Of a DNA stretch of 64,000 nt, positions 17,959-27,580 are shown one piece after another. Every line of letters begins with the position of its first letter. The stretch's first letter is position 1. A program made the translations under genes and the position numbers. The stretch is from Deinococcus sp. LM3 (lineage in GTDB: Bacteria; Deinococcota; Deinococci; Deinococcales; Deinococcaceae): the NCBI RefSeq assembly GCF_002017875.1, contig NZ_MUFV01000001.1:496001-560000 (forward strand), written 5' to 3'. The notes beneath the pieces were generated by a model. The model worked only from the letters and a program-made list of their open reading frames with translations. It did no database searches and was not told the origin of the DNA.

Positions 17959-18046
17959 GACGTCCCACCTGACCACAGTTGTGTCGGCCCAGTATGAAGC
18001 GGGCCTGACGCGACGTTCATGCCGGACCCGCCCGCCGGGGGGCCGT

Positions 18047-18529
18047 TCAGGTACCGGGGGTGCTGCCGGGGAACACCGCGACCCGCCCGATCATGAACGC
18101 GCAACCGTACAGGAACAGTGTGGCGACCGGCAGGAACCGCAGCCCCTCCTGGTGCTCGATCAGGCGTCCACGGACCAGCACTTCCAAGACGTACAGGCTG
18201 AGCAGGCAAAAAGCCACGTACATCCAGTGTTCCCAGTTGCGGCTGGGGTCGGGCAGGAAGCCATAGCGCGTGGCGCCGTTGCCGGCGTCAGTAGCGCTGG
18301 CGACCTTCAGGCCGCCCAGGGCCAGCAGGATGCCAGTCACGCCCGGCAGCAGCAGGGTCACCCAGGTCAGGCGCAGCCAGATCAGGAAGGGGATGTCCAC
18401 GCGGCCCCGGATGGCCGGAACGAGACTCCAGACGGTCAGGATCAGGCACGCGACGGTCAGCGGGGTTGAGAGAAAGAGGCCCACCGGCGTGTCGAACCGG
18501 ACGTTGTGAATGAGACGGATCAGCTCCAT
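18047..18529 (-). CDS. Integral membrane protein of unknown function
   Basis: A 160-residue protein with four predicted membrane helices (about residues 16-38, 48-72, 100-118, 128-150) and a Gly/Asp-rich loop between helices 2 and 3. No family recognised. It lies alone between two minus-strand genes for exported proteins. Confidence 0.72.
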   Translation of the reverse strand: MELIRLIHNVRFDTPVGLFLSTPLTVACLILTVWSLVPAIRGRVDIPFLIWLRLTWVTLLLPGVTGILLALGGLKVASATDAGNGATRYGFLPDPSRNWEHWMYVAFCLLSLYVLEVLVRGRLIEHQEGLRFLPVATLFLYGCAFMIGRVAVFPGSTPGT

Positions 18530-18593
18530 GCCAGCAGCGTATCGCGGCGGGGAGTGGGCGGGCGTCCCCGCCTCCCCTCCCCTGTCAACCCTG

Positions 18594-20732
18594 TCAGCCC
18601 AGGAAGTCCACGACGGCGTGCGGGGGCAGGGGCGTGCCGGGCGTCAGGACGGTGTTCTCGCCGGCGACGCGCAGTTGCAGGGTGTCCGGGGCGTGCAGCA
18701 GCAGCAGGTCGCGGCCACTGAGGCTGACGCTCAGACCCTCCAGGGCGGGGGCGCGCAGGGTCTCGCCGAGGTCGGTGACGGGCGCGTGGACGCGCAGGGC
18801 GTGCTCGCCGTACGGGCCGCGCACGTGCAGGACGGGACCGCGGCTGTGCAGGGCGAGGGGAAGGCCCAGCCCGGCCAGACTGCCGAGGGTGGGATGCGGA
18901 GCGCGGGACCGCCGGGCGACCGCCACGCCCAGCAGGGTGCCGGGGCGCACGACGTCGCCGGGGTTGAGCAGGCGGGTGCCCTGGCTGATTTCCAGGTCCG
19001 GCGGGAAGCGCAGGATGCGCAGGCCGTCGCGGTGCTGTTCGGCGCGCAGGCCGCTCAGGTGCGGCACGCGGGCCATCTGCCCCAGGTCGAAGGGGCCGCC
19101 CAGGGGGGTGGGCACGCTGCTGACCTCGCCGTCCGCGCCGACCAGGGCCAGGGTGCGGTCGTCGCGGTACTCCAGACCCTCGACGGGTGTGGGCGGCGCG
19201 GGGCGGGCCGGGCGGGCGGGCGGGATGGGTGCGCGCGTGCGGGCGCGCCAGCCGAGCAGCAGCGCGCCGGCCAGCGCCAGCGCGACCAGCCAGATCAGCG
19301 CGGCGGGAAGCGGCGCGGGGCGGGACCCTGCGGGCGGGGCGGGGTCCGTGGGGGGAGCCGGGGAGGTGGGCGGCGGTGTGGTCGGCGGGGTGGTCGGCGG
19401 CGCGGCCAGTGGGGTGGGCGGCAGGCGTCCCCCGGCCGCGCCGGTCAGGGTGGGCAGCGCCTGCGCGGGCAGGCCCGGAATGAGCAGGGTGGGCGTGACG
19501 CTCTGACCGGCCGGGAGGCCCAGGCCCGTGAACTGCACGCTCAGTTCGCGGCCGCCGGGCAGGGCGCGCACCTCGGCGCGCAGGCCGCCCGCACCCGTGA
19601 CGCTCGCCTGATCGAGCGGCAGGCCGGGCGCGGCGCGGTAACGCAGGGTGGCGTGCTCGCCGGCTTTCAGGGTGCGGTCCTCGCCGGGGTTCAGCCAGGT
19701 CAGGAGGGGGGCGGTGCCGGTCAGGCGCAGCAGCACGCGGCGGGCGCGGGGGGCCACCTGCCCCGCCGCCTCGCTGGGCGGGGCGCACAGCAGCGCGGCC
19801 GCTCCGGCCTGCACGGGTCCGGTCAGGGTCAGGCTCTCCGGGCCGGCCGGGGCGGCGTTCAGTCGCAGGTTCCGCGCGCCGGGGCTGACCGCGAGGGTCA
19901 GGGGCGTGCCGGGCGGGAAGGCGGCGCCCGCCGCGGCGGGGTCCGTGACGGTCAGCAGGCCGCCTTCCAGTCCGGTGCCGGCGGCCGTCCGGCCGGTCAG
20001 GTCGGGAATGCGGCCCAGCGGGAGGGTCAGGCCGCTGGCGTAGTCGCTGCCCTCCAGGGCGGCGCGGGCGGCGGCGGGAATGTCGGTGCCGAGCGCCACG
20101 TAGTGCAGCCGGTCCAGGGGGCCGCGGGCGGTGAAAGCGTCCAGGGCGGCCTGCGCGGCCCCGGCCGTGGCGGCGCTATCGTTGTCGATGCCGTCGGTCA
20201 GGACGAACACGGTGGTCAGGGTGTCCGGCTGCCGGGTCAGGGGGGTCAGCGCGGCCCGGAGGCTGCGGTACAGGTAGGTGTTGTTACCGTCGGCGCGGGT
20301 GGCGGTTAGCGCGGCCGTCCAGTTGGGGTTGCGGGCGGGGTCGCTGAAGGTGCGGCGGGTGCGCAGGCCGCCGTCGAAGGTGATCAGGGTCAGTTCGTCC
20401 GGGGTGCGGACCTGCACGTACCGGGCGACGCTGGCCTTGACCTGCTCGAAGATGTCGGCGCGTCCGTCGCCCAGCCCGCGCATGCTGCCGCTGGTGTCCA
20501 GCACGATCACGGCGCGGGTGCGGGTGGGCAGCGGTTCACCCGGCAGGGCGCAGATCGGCTGGGCCGGTGCTCCCTGCGGGGGCTGCGCGGGCTGCGCTGG
20601 CTGGGCGCTGTGCGCGGCTGGGTTCAGGAGCAGGCCGGTCAGCAGCAGGGCGGTCAGTGGCCGGGAACGCCCCGGCTGGCCGGCCGGTGGCGGGGCGGTG
20701 ATCGGGGCTGTGATCTGGGAGGCGCGGTCCAT
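18594..20732 (-). CDS. von Willebrand factor A domain membrane protein
   Basis: A 712-residue protein. A signal-like hydrophobic segment (RPLTALLLTGLLLNPAAHS) precedes the VWA domain, whose MIDAS motif DTSGSMRG lies at about residues 78-85, with the later metal-site Thr and Asp in VFVLTDGIDNDS. A Pro/Thr-rich linker leads to one strong transmembrane helix (LIWLVALALAGALLLGW, about residue 500) and a ~190-residue beta-rich C-terminal part that may be cytoplasmic and looks partly FHA-like, which I cannot confirm. Such proteins often bind ligands in a metal-dependent way. The ATG start at 20732 excludes an open but unlikely upstream extension. Confidence 0.85.
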   Translation of the reverse strand: MDRASQITAPITAPPPAGQPGRSRPLTALLLTGLLLNPAAHSAQPAQPAQPPQGAPAQPICALPGEPLPTRTRAVIVLDTSGSMRGLGDGRADIFEQVKASVARYVQVRTPDELTLITFDGGLRTRRTFSDPARNPNWTAALTATRADGNNTYLYRSLRAALTPLTRQPDTLTTVFVLTDGIDNDSAATAGAAQAALDAFTARGPLDRLHYVALGTDIPAAARAALEGSDYASGLTLPLGRIPDLTGRTAAGTGLEGGLLTVTDPAAAGAAFPPGTPLTLAVSPGARNLRLNAAPAGPESLTLTGPVQAGAAALLCAPPSEAAGQVAPRARRVLLRLTGTAPLLTWLNPGEDRTLKAGEHATLRYRAAPGLPLDQASVTGAGGLRAEVRALPGGRELSVQFTGLGLPAGQSVTPTLLIPGLPAQALPTLTGAAGGRLPPTPLAAPPTTPPTTPPPTSPAPPTDPAPPAGSRPAPLPAALIWLVALALAGALLLGWRARTRAPIPPARPARPAPPTPVEGLEYRDDRTLALVGADGEVSSVPTPLGGPFDLGQMARVPHLSGLRAEQHRDGLRILRFPPDLEISQGTRLLNPGDVVRPGTLLGVAVARRSRAPHPTLGSLAGLGLPLALHSRGPVLHVRGPYGEHALRVHAPVTDLGETLRAPALEGLSVSLSGRDLLLLHAPDTLQLRVAGENTVLTPGTPLPPHAVVDFLG

Positions 20733-20865
20733 TCGTGCCGTATTTTGACGCTTCCGGAGGCGGGGGCAGCGGCGCGTCCCGTGAGGGTGGGCGGCACCTG
20801 GGGGCCGGAGTGCCTGCTGCACGGCGTTTCGGTGGCTGGCAGGGCGGTCGGACTTTGCCGCCGTA

Positions 20866-20882
20866 TTACGTTATAAACGTAA
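20866..20882. promoter_or_regulatory. RDRM palindrome (probable DdrO operator) upstream of gyrB
   Basis: TTACGTTATAAACGTAA is a 17-bp palindrome with perfect 7-bp arms around ATA. It agrees with the published RDRM consensus TTATGTCATTGACATAA at 12 of 17 positions, including all fixed T/A ends and the GT..AC core. It ends 5 bp before the gyrB -35 box. RDRMs are bound by the repressor DdrO, cleaved by IrrE/PprI after DNA damage. Confidence 0.85.
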
Positions 20883-20887
20883 AATAT

Positions 20888-20916
20888 TTGACCCTTTTCA
20901 ACCGCAGTAGTATACT
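20888..20916 (+). promoter_or_regulatory. gyrB promoter
   Basis: TTGACC (20888-20893), a 17-bp spacer, TATACT (20911-20916). Transcription would start near 20923, giving an A/C-rich leader of about 90 nt with an AGGAG site before the ATG. Confidence 0.85.
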
Positions 20917-21013
20917 GGACAGACCCGGAAGGCGCCCCACAACGCGCGCCCCACCACCTCACCACCACACACACCAGCGCCGGCCCCACCGGGAGCCGCG
21001 CCCCAGGAGCCCC

Positions 21014-23032
<2,019 letters not shown>

Positions 23033-23049
23033 CCATTCACCACTGAGAG

Positions 23050-23076
23050 TGGCCGGACCCGTATCAGGTCCGGCCA
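23050..23076. terminator. gyrB terminator
   Basis: Perfect 10-bp stem TGGCCGGACC (23050-23059) / GGTCCGGCCA (23067-23076), 7-nt loop, followed by TTCTT. It lies between the convergent gyrB and protease genes. Confidence 0.85.
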
Positions 23077-23089
23077 TTCTTGCGTTCTG

Positions 23090-25042
23090 TCAACACCGCC
23101 CGTCCGGGCGTGCATGGCCTTTCAGGTGACCATTGCGGATCATGATGGCTGTGGCAACAGCCGTCGCGAACGAGGCGCCGTTGTAGTCGGCGTACGTCTC
23201 CTGTCCGTTCAGCTTGACCGGGAACGGCCACGACCCTGGGAAGTAGACGCTAGGCGGCACGCTCTGGGCGCTACCCGCAGGCAGGGCGGCGCGGGAATAC
23301 TTTGAGATACTCCACTTCTTGTCCGGTCCGCAATCTACGGGCGCAACGCTAATTATTGACTGTTGATTTTTACTCCAATCGCCCGGAAAGTGATGGCACA
23401 TATCACCAAGAGTGTAGTTGCGACATGAATATCCGAGCGGTTCAGCGGGGCTATCATTCTGCCTCTCCTTTGGAGCATTGCCGTGAGACGCGATTATTTC
23501 GACTCCCTCTTTTGCTGCATACTCAATGACACTCTGAAGCGTTTTTCCTGGCAGAGGCGTGCTGAAACTCATATTTATGAGAACGCGATGCTCTGGATTG
23601 CCAATCTTTACAGCCGCAGCTTGGCATACTGAAGCAATCAGTTTTTCCATTCCGCAAACACCATTTTCGCAGATTTTTATGGCTTTAAATTGAATCGGCG
23701 CGTCTTCGTTTACTGCTGATATGATATCCTTGATCAATCTACCGTGTCCTTCAAAAAATAACTCGACACTGTTAGAAATTTTAACTTTTCTGCTATATTT
23801 GTCAATCCCATCATCCTCCATGGTATCTAAGATGAAAACGATGGCAGGTAATTTCGGCTGCGAAGCATCTAATCCAGAACTCATCTCAGCATGTCCGTAA
23901 TTGCGGGAGATCAATGCCTCCTGACGCGATTCACTTACAGATTTTAAGAATGTTTCTACGCCTTCTTGTTCGGGCAATTGGCCACCGATAGGCTCCGCAG
24001 TTGGGTCGATACTTACACCGAGGGAATATTCTCGGGAAAGCCATGTATAAAATCCGAACTCATCTGCACTTTTCACGGTTAAATATCTCAGTTTGCTGCA
24101 GGCTCGAGGGACTGAGTATGAACTAAAACCAAGATTTTTCTTAGCAATATCACTTATTCCATATAAAATTACCGGTAGATTGCCAGCCATTAAACGGCTA
24201 GTGAGTAATTGTCGGGTATTTTGGCTTATTTTTTCTCCATTAGTTTGCTCATATTGCCTTAGTAATTTCTCGGCGAAACTATTACTCCTGGTAATGCTGT
24301 TCGGCAGATTTATGACGCTTTTCCTACTAGTAAAATTATCAAGCGCAATATTAGCAGGCTTTCCGAATGGAATTCTGATAGCTACCGCTCCGCCGTTCTT
24401 ATTTTTTAACTCTTTCAAGTATTTTTCCAAGATTTTAGCCTCAGTCGGACTCAGATAGGCCCACAGAGGGTAAGATGCGCTCGAAGAATCCACCTGCCTG
24501 ATATTTTTGAGGTCACCTGGAGTAATTCTACTACTGAGACTAAAGCTTTCCCCGAGCCTGCTCGACATCACATAATCGAGATCATTTATCGTTAAAAAAT
24601 TATCATTTATATAACCACTGGAACTATTAAAATAGGCCAATTCCCTGTCTATACTTCTTAGGTCATTGTCCTGAAACGGAATCTCATTAAGGAACACCTT
24701 GACTTTTGCTTTGTCTGACGGCAAAATATAAATGTTTTTCGGAGTTAATAGTCCATTCACTGTTAAATTGCCGGGAGGCTCAAATCTCAGAGTCTGGCGG
24801 CCGAGTGCGGCGTTCTGAGGTATTACGCATTCTTCAACACTACAAGATTCTTTTCTGCCGCCCACATAAATAGATGTTCCCGCCTCACTTCCCTTCACTT
24901 TTAGCATTTGCCCCTGTGTTGCGAACAAGGGGCCGCGCAACGCCTCACCTAGGTCCAACTGTTGCGCTGCCGCGTGGCTGGTCAGCATGGTCAGGGCCGC
25001 GCACAGGTGTGGGATGAGGCCGAGATTCCGTCTCTTGTTCAT
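23090..25042 (-). CDS. Subtilase-like (S8) secreted protease, module 1; AT-rich centre
   Basis: A 650-residue exported protein: signal peptide MNKRRNLGLIPHLCAALTML then AAAQ, a beta-rich N-terminal region with YVGGRKESCS, and a C-terminal S8-like domain. Triad candidates are Asp in FILDTMEDD (~420), His in EGHGRLIKDII (~450) and Ser in NGASFATAVATA (~627), with the oxyanion Asn in ASHGN. Cysteines align with those of the module 2 protease (KICENGVC, DMCHHFP). From about 23300 to 24950 the DNA is visibly AT-rich with codons such as ATA, AAA and TTT, while both ends of the gene have the high GC of the neighbours, so the gene looks mosaic. It lies 75 nt after regulator 1, with a CGGAGGGA ribosome site. 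Substrate unknown. Confidence 0.83.
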   Translation of the reverse strand: MNKRRNLGLIPHLCAALTMLTSHAAAQQLDLGEALRGPLFATQGQMLKVKGSEAGTSIYVGGRKESCSVEECVIPQNAALGRQTLRFEPPGNLTVNGLLTPKNIYILPSDKAKVKVFLNEIPFQDNDLRSIDRELAYFNSSSGYINDNFLTINDLDYVMSSRLGESFSLSSRITPGDLKNIRQVDSSSASYPLWAYLSPTEAKILEKYLKELKNKNGGAVAIRIPFGKPANIALDNFTSRKSVINLPNSITRSNSFAEKLLRQYEQTNGEKISQNTRQLLTSRLMAGNLPVILYGISDIAKKNLGFSSYSVPRACSKLRYLTVKSADEFGFYTWLSREYSLGVSIDPTAEPIGGQLPEQEGVETFLKSVSESRQEALISRNYGHAEMSSGLDASQPKLPAIVFILDTMEDDGIDKYSRKVKISNSVELFFEGHGRLIKDIISAVNEDAPIQFKAIKICENGVCGMEKLIASVCQAAAVKIGNPEHRVLINMSFSTPLPGKTLQSVIEYAAKEGVEIIASHGNAPKERQNDSPAEPLGYSCRNYTLGDMCHHFPGDWSKNQQSIISVAPVDCGPDKKWSISKYSRAALPAGSAQSVPPSVYFPGSWPFPVKLNGQETYADYNGASFATAVATAIMIRNGHLKGHARPDGRC

Positions 25043-25117
25043 GGTTCCCTCCGGGAAGCAGTGCACCATGTGAGGCGTGACCGGGGCGTGACTCCTTTTC
25101 GGTCAGGGGGTGGCGGT

Positions 25118-27487
25118 TCAGCGCAGGATGTTGTTCTGGATGGTCTGACTGAGGGTGTCGTGGCCTGCGCCGCTCAGGAGGTCGAGGGTCGCGGCGAGTT
25201 GGGCGTGGTCGTCCGTGAGTTCGCTGAGGTTGCTCTGGATGAGGCCGTGGAGTCTGAGGTTGCCGGTGCCCTCGACGAGGTGCAGGGCGCGGCGGTAGCG
25301 GTGGGCGGCTTGTTCGTAATCGCGGGCGAGGTGGGCGTGGACGCCCCAGGTGTTCCAGGCGGCGGCGCCCCCTTCGAGGTCGTTGGTCTGTTCGGCCAGG
25401 GTGACGGTTTCTTCGTAGGCGGCGTTCACGTCAGTGTCGGGGGCGTGGGTGGCGGTCAGGGAGTACACGTAGTTGGTGAGGACGTGTACGCGTTCGCGGG
25501 GGAATGGGCGTGAGGCGTGCAGGACGTCCCTGAAGGCGGCGTGGACGGACTGGCCCTGCCTGACGTTCAGCATGGCGACCAGGGATTCTGCGATGACGGC
25601 GTCGCCGGGCAGGCCTTCGCTGCGGAAGCGCAGGCCTGCCTGCCGGAAGAGGGTTCTGGCTTCGGCGTCCCGCGCTTCGCGCAGGGCGAGCATGCCGCGC
25701 AGGTGAACGGTGCGGGCTTCGGGGGGGGCGCCGGTGTGGTCCAGGGTGTCCAAGAGTTCGCGCAGGACGTTCAGGTGGCCGAGTTTCAGGGCGCAGGCGG
25801 CGGCCAGGATCTGCCAGGGTCGGGGGCGGTGGGGCGGAGCGGGGTGCGTGTCGTCCACGATGCGTTGCGCGGCGGTGGCGTTGCCGGTTCTCAGTTGCGC
25901 CCAGCCTCGCAGGAGGTTCACGGCGTCGGTCTGCGGGGCGACTTCCAGCGTTCTGGCCGCCTTCACCGGGTGGCCGCTTTTCATCTGCTGGTCGGCGTGC
26001 CAGTGGGCGGCGGCGGCGCAGGGGGCGTGGTCGTGGTCTTCCCAGAGGTCGCGGGCGGCGAGCCAGTGTGGCCAGGCGGTGTCCGTGGGGTGGTGCCGGG
26101 CGAGGTGCAGGTGCGTCAGGGCGGTGTCAAGGGGGTGCGCGTCGAGGAGTTGCCGTGCGGGAGTGCTCGCGCGGAGGGTGCCGCCTGGGGTGGTGAGTCC
26201 TTCGCAGGTGAGGGTGTCCAGGGTGGCGGCCAGGATGGCGGGGGTGAAGTTCAGGGCGGCGCGGGTGGCGGCCAGGTTGGGGGCGTCCTGCGCGGCGAGG
26301 GCGAGGAACAGGCGGCGGTGATCTGGGCCGAGGAGGGTCAGGTGGGCGTCGAGGGTGCGGTCGGGTGGGGTGCCGTTCAGGTATGAGGCGAGCAGGGTGG
26401 GGTGGCCGCCGGTGGCGGCGTGCGCGCCGGGGTGGCCCTGCAGGTCGTGTTCGGTCAGGGAGTGCAGGGGCAGGTGGTGGTGGGTGGGCAGGGCGGGGGG
26501 TTGGCGGGCGGTGATGGCGATGGTCGCGCCGGGGTGCTGGCGGGCGGCGAGGGTGAGGGCGGCGCGCGTGATGTCATCCATGTCCTCCCAGTCGTCGAGG
26601 GCGAGTTTGAGGCGGGTGTCGCGCAGGAGGTTCAGGACATCGGCGGCGCTGCCCAGTGGGTGGGCGCTGAGGGGTGCGAGGGTGGCGAGGGGCGGGCCGC
26701 CCCGGGCGGGCAGGACGCGCCAGCCGTGATGGGCGAGAGCGGAGAGCAGGGCGGTCTTGCCGATGCCGGGGGGGCCGCTGATCCAGGCGATCTGTCCGGG
26801 TGGCAGGGTGGTCAGGGCGGCGAGTTCGGCGGTTCGGCCGATCAGGGGGGAGGTGGGCAGGGGGGGCGTGGGGGCGGGCAGGGCGAGGCCGAGGTCGCTG
26901 GCGTCGCGGCGCAGGGTGAGGATCAGAGGGTGGTCGGTGTGCCCGAGGATCTGCCAGAGGTGCTGGAGGTCTTCGGGGTCGCAGGGGGGTGCGCCGGGGG
27001 TGTGGTAGGCGCGTTCGGCATGGGTGTGCGCGGCGGGGTGGTCGGCGCGGGCGTGGTGGTGTTCGGCGAGGCTCAGGTGGGCGGCGCGGGCTTCGCGGGC
27101 GAGGGTTTCGCGGGTGTCGAGCAGCCATTCCTCGAGGTCGGGGTTCAGGTCGGCGGTCAGGCCGTCGAGGAACGCGCCGTGGTACAGGGTCAGGGCGTCG
27201 GCGGGGCGGGCGGCGCGGCAGTGGTCGCGGAAGGCCTGGGTGTCGCTGGGGATCAGGGCCTCGACGCGGCTGCCGTGTTCGAGGACGGCGCCGGTCAGGG
27301 GGCGCAGGCGGATGAGGTTCTGCGCCAGGGAGTTCATGGGGTTGGCGGCGTCGGGCCAGAACAGGCTGGCGAGGCGGCGGCGGGGTTGCGGCCCTTCGAG
27401 GCACAGGTACGCCAGCAGCAGCAGGGGCTTCTCGCGGCGGAAGGTGACGCCCTCGACTGACACTCCGCCGAATGTGAGAAGTTTCAT
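25118..27487 (-). CDS. SARP-like ATPase/TPR transcriptional regulator, module 1
   Basis: A 789-residue protein of AfsR/SARP-like architecture. An N-terminal winged-helix OmpR-type segment (TFRREKPLLLLAYLCLEG, then RRRLASLFWPDAANPMNSLAQN; about 1-70) is followed by a BTAD-like helical region to ~200. A P-loop ATPase has Walker A GPPGIGKTA near 245 and Walker B-like LKLALDDWE near 300. The C-terminal ~400 residues are TPR-like helices (for example ARDYEQAAHRYRRALHLVE). It lies directly upstream of a secreted protease and resembles regulator 2 throughout. It has its own -10 TACAAT 5 nt before the ATG. It probably controls local transcription in response to an unknown signal; that is inference. 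Confidence 0.85.
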   Translation of the reverse strand: MKLLTFGGVSVEGVTFRREKPLLLLAYLCLEGPQPRRRLASLFWPDAANPMNSLAQNLIRLRPLTGAVLEHGSRVEALIPSDTQAFRDHCRAARPADALTLYHGAFLDGLTADLNPDLEEWLLDTRETLAREARAAHLSLAEHHHARADHPAAHTHAERAYHTPGAPPCDPEDLQHLWQILGHTDHPLILTLRRDASDLGLALPAPTPPLPTSPLIGRTAELAALTTLPPGQIAWISGPPGIGKTALLSALAHHGWRVLPARGGPPLATLAPLSAHPLGSAADVLNLLRDTRLKLALDDWEDMDDITRAALTLAARQHPGATIAITARQPPALPTHHHLPLHSLTEHDLQGHPGAHAATGGHPTLLASYLNGTPPDRTLDAHLTLLGPDHRRLFLALAAQDAPNLAATRAALNFTPAILAATLDTLTCEGLTTPGGTLRASTPARQLLDAHPLDTALTHLHLARHHPTDTAWPHWLAARDLWEDHDHAPCAAAAHWHADQQMKSGHPVKAARTLEVAPQTDAVNLLRGWAQLRTGNATAAQRIVDDTHPAPPHRPRPWQILAAACALKLGHLNVLRELLDTLDHTGAPPEARTVHLRGMLALREARDAEARTLFRQAGLRFRSEGLPGDAVIAESLVAMLNVRQGQSVHAAFRDVLHASRPFPRERVHVLTNYVYSLTATHAPDTDVNAAYEETVTLAEQTNDLEGGAAAWNTWGVHAHLARDYEQAAHRYRRALHLVEGTGNLRLHGLIQSNLSELTDDHAQLAATLDLLSGAGHDTLSQTIQNNILR

Positions 27488-27492
27488 AGAAC

Positions 27493-27523
27493 ATTGTAGC
27501 GACACACCCGGTGGGGGGGTCAA
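27493..27523 (-). promoter_or_regulatory. Promoter of regulator 1
   Basis: On the minus strand TTGACC (27523-27518), a 19-bp spacer and TACAAT (27498-27493), then 5 nt to the ATG, so the mRNA is probably leaderless. Confidence 0.65.
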
Positions 27524-27526
27524 GTG

Positions 27527-27564
27527 GGTGTGACCACCCGGCCCGGCAGGCAGGTGGTCACACC
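27527..27564. promoter_or_regulatory. 12-bp perfect inverted repeat upstream of regulator 1 promoter
   Basis: GGTGTGACCACC (27527-27538) and GGTGGTCACACC (27553-27564) are separated by 14 nt. The pair lies between the protease 2 stop and the -35 of regulator 1, with no T-tract, so it could end protease 2 transcripts or act as an operator. Confidence 0.6.
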
Positions 27565-27580
27565 GGAAGAACGCGGGGGA

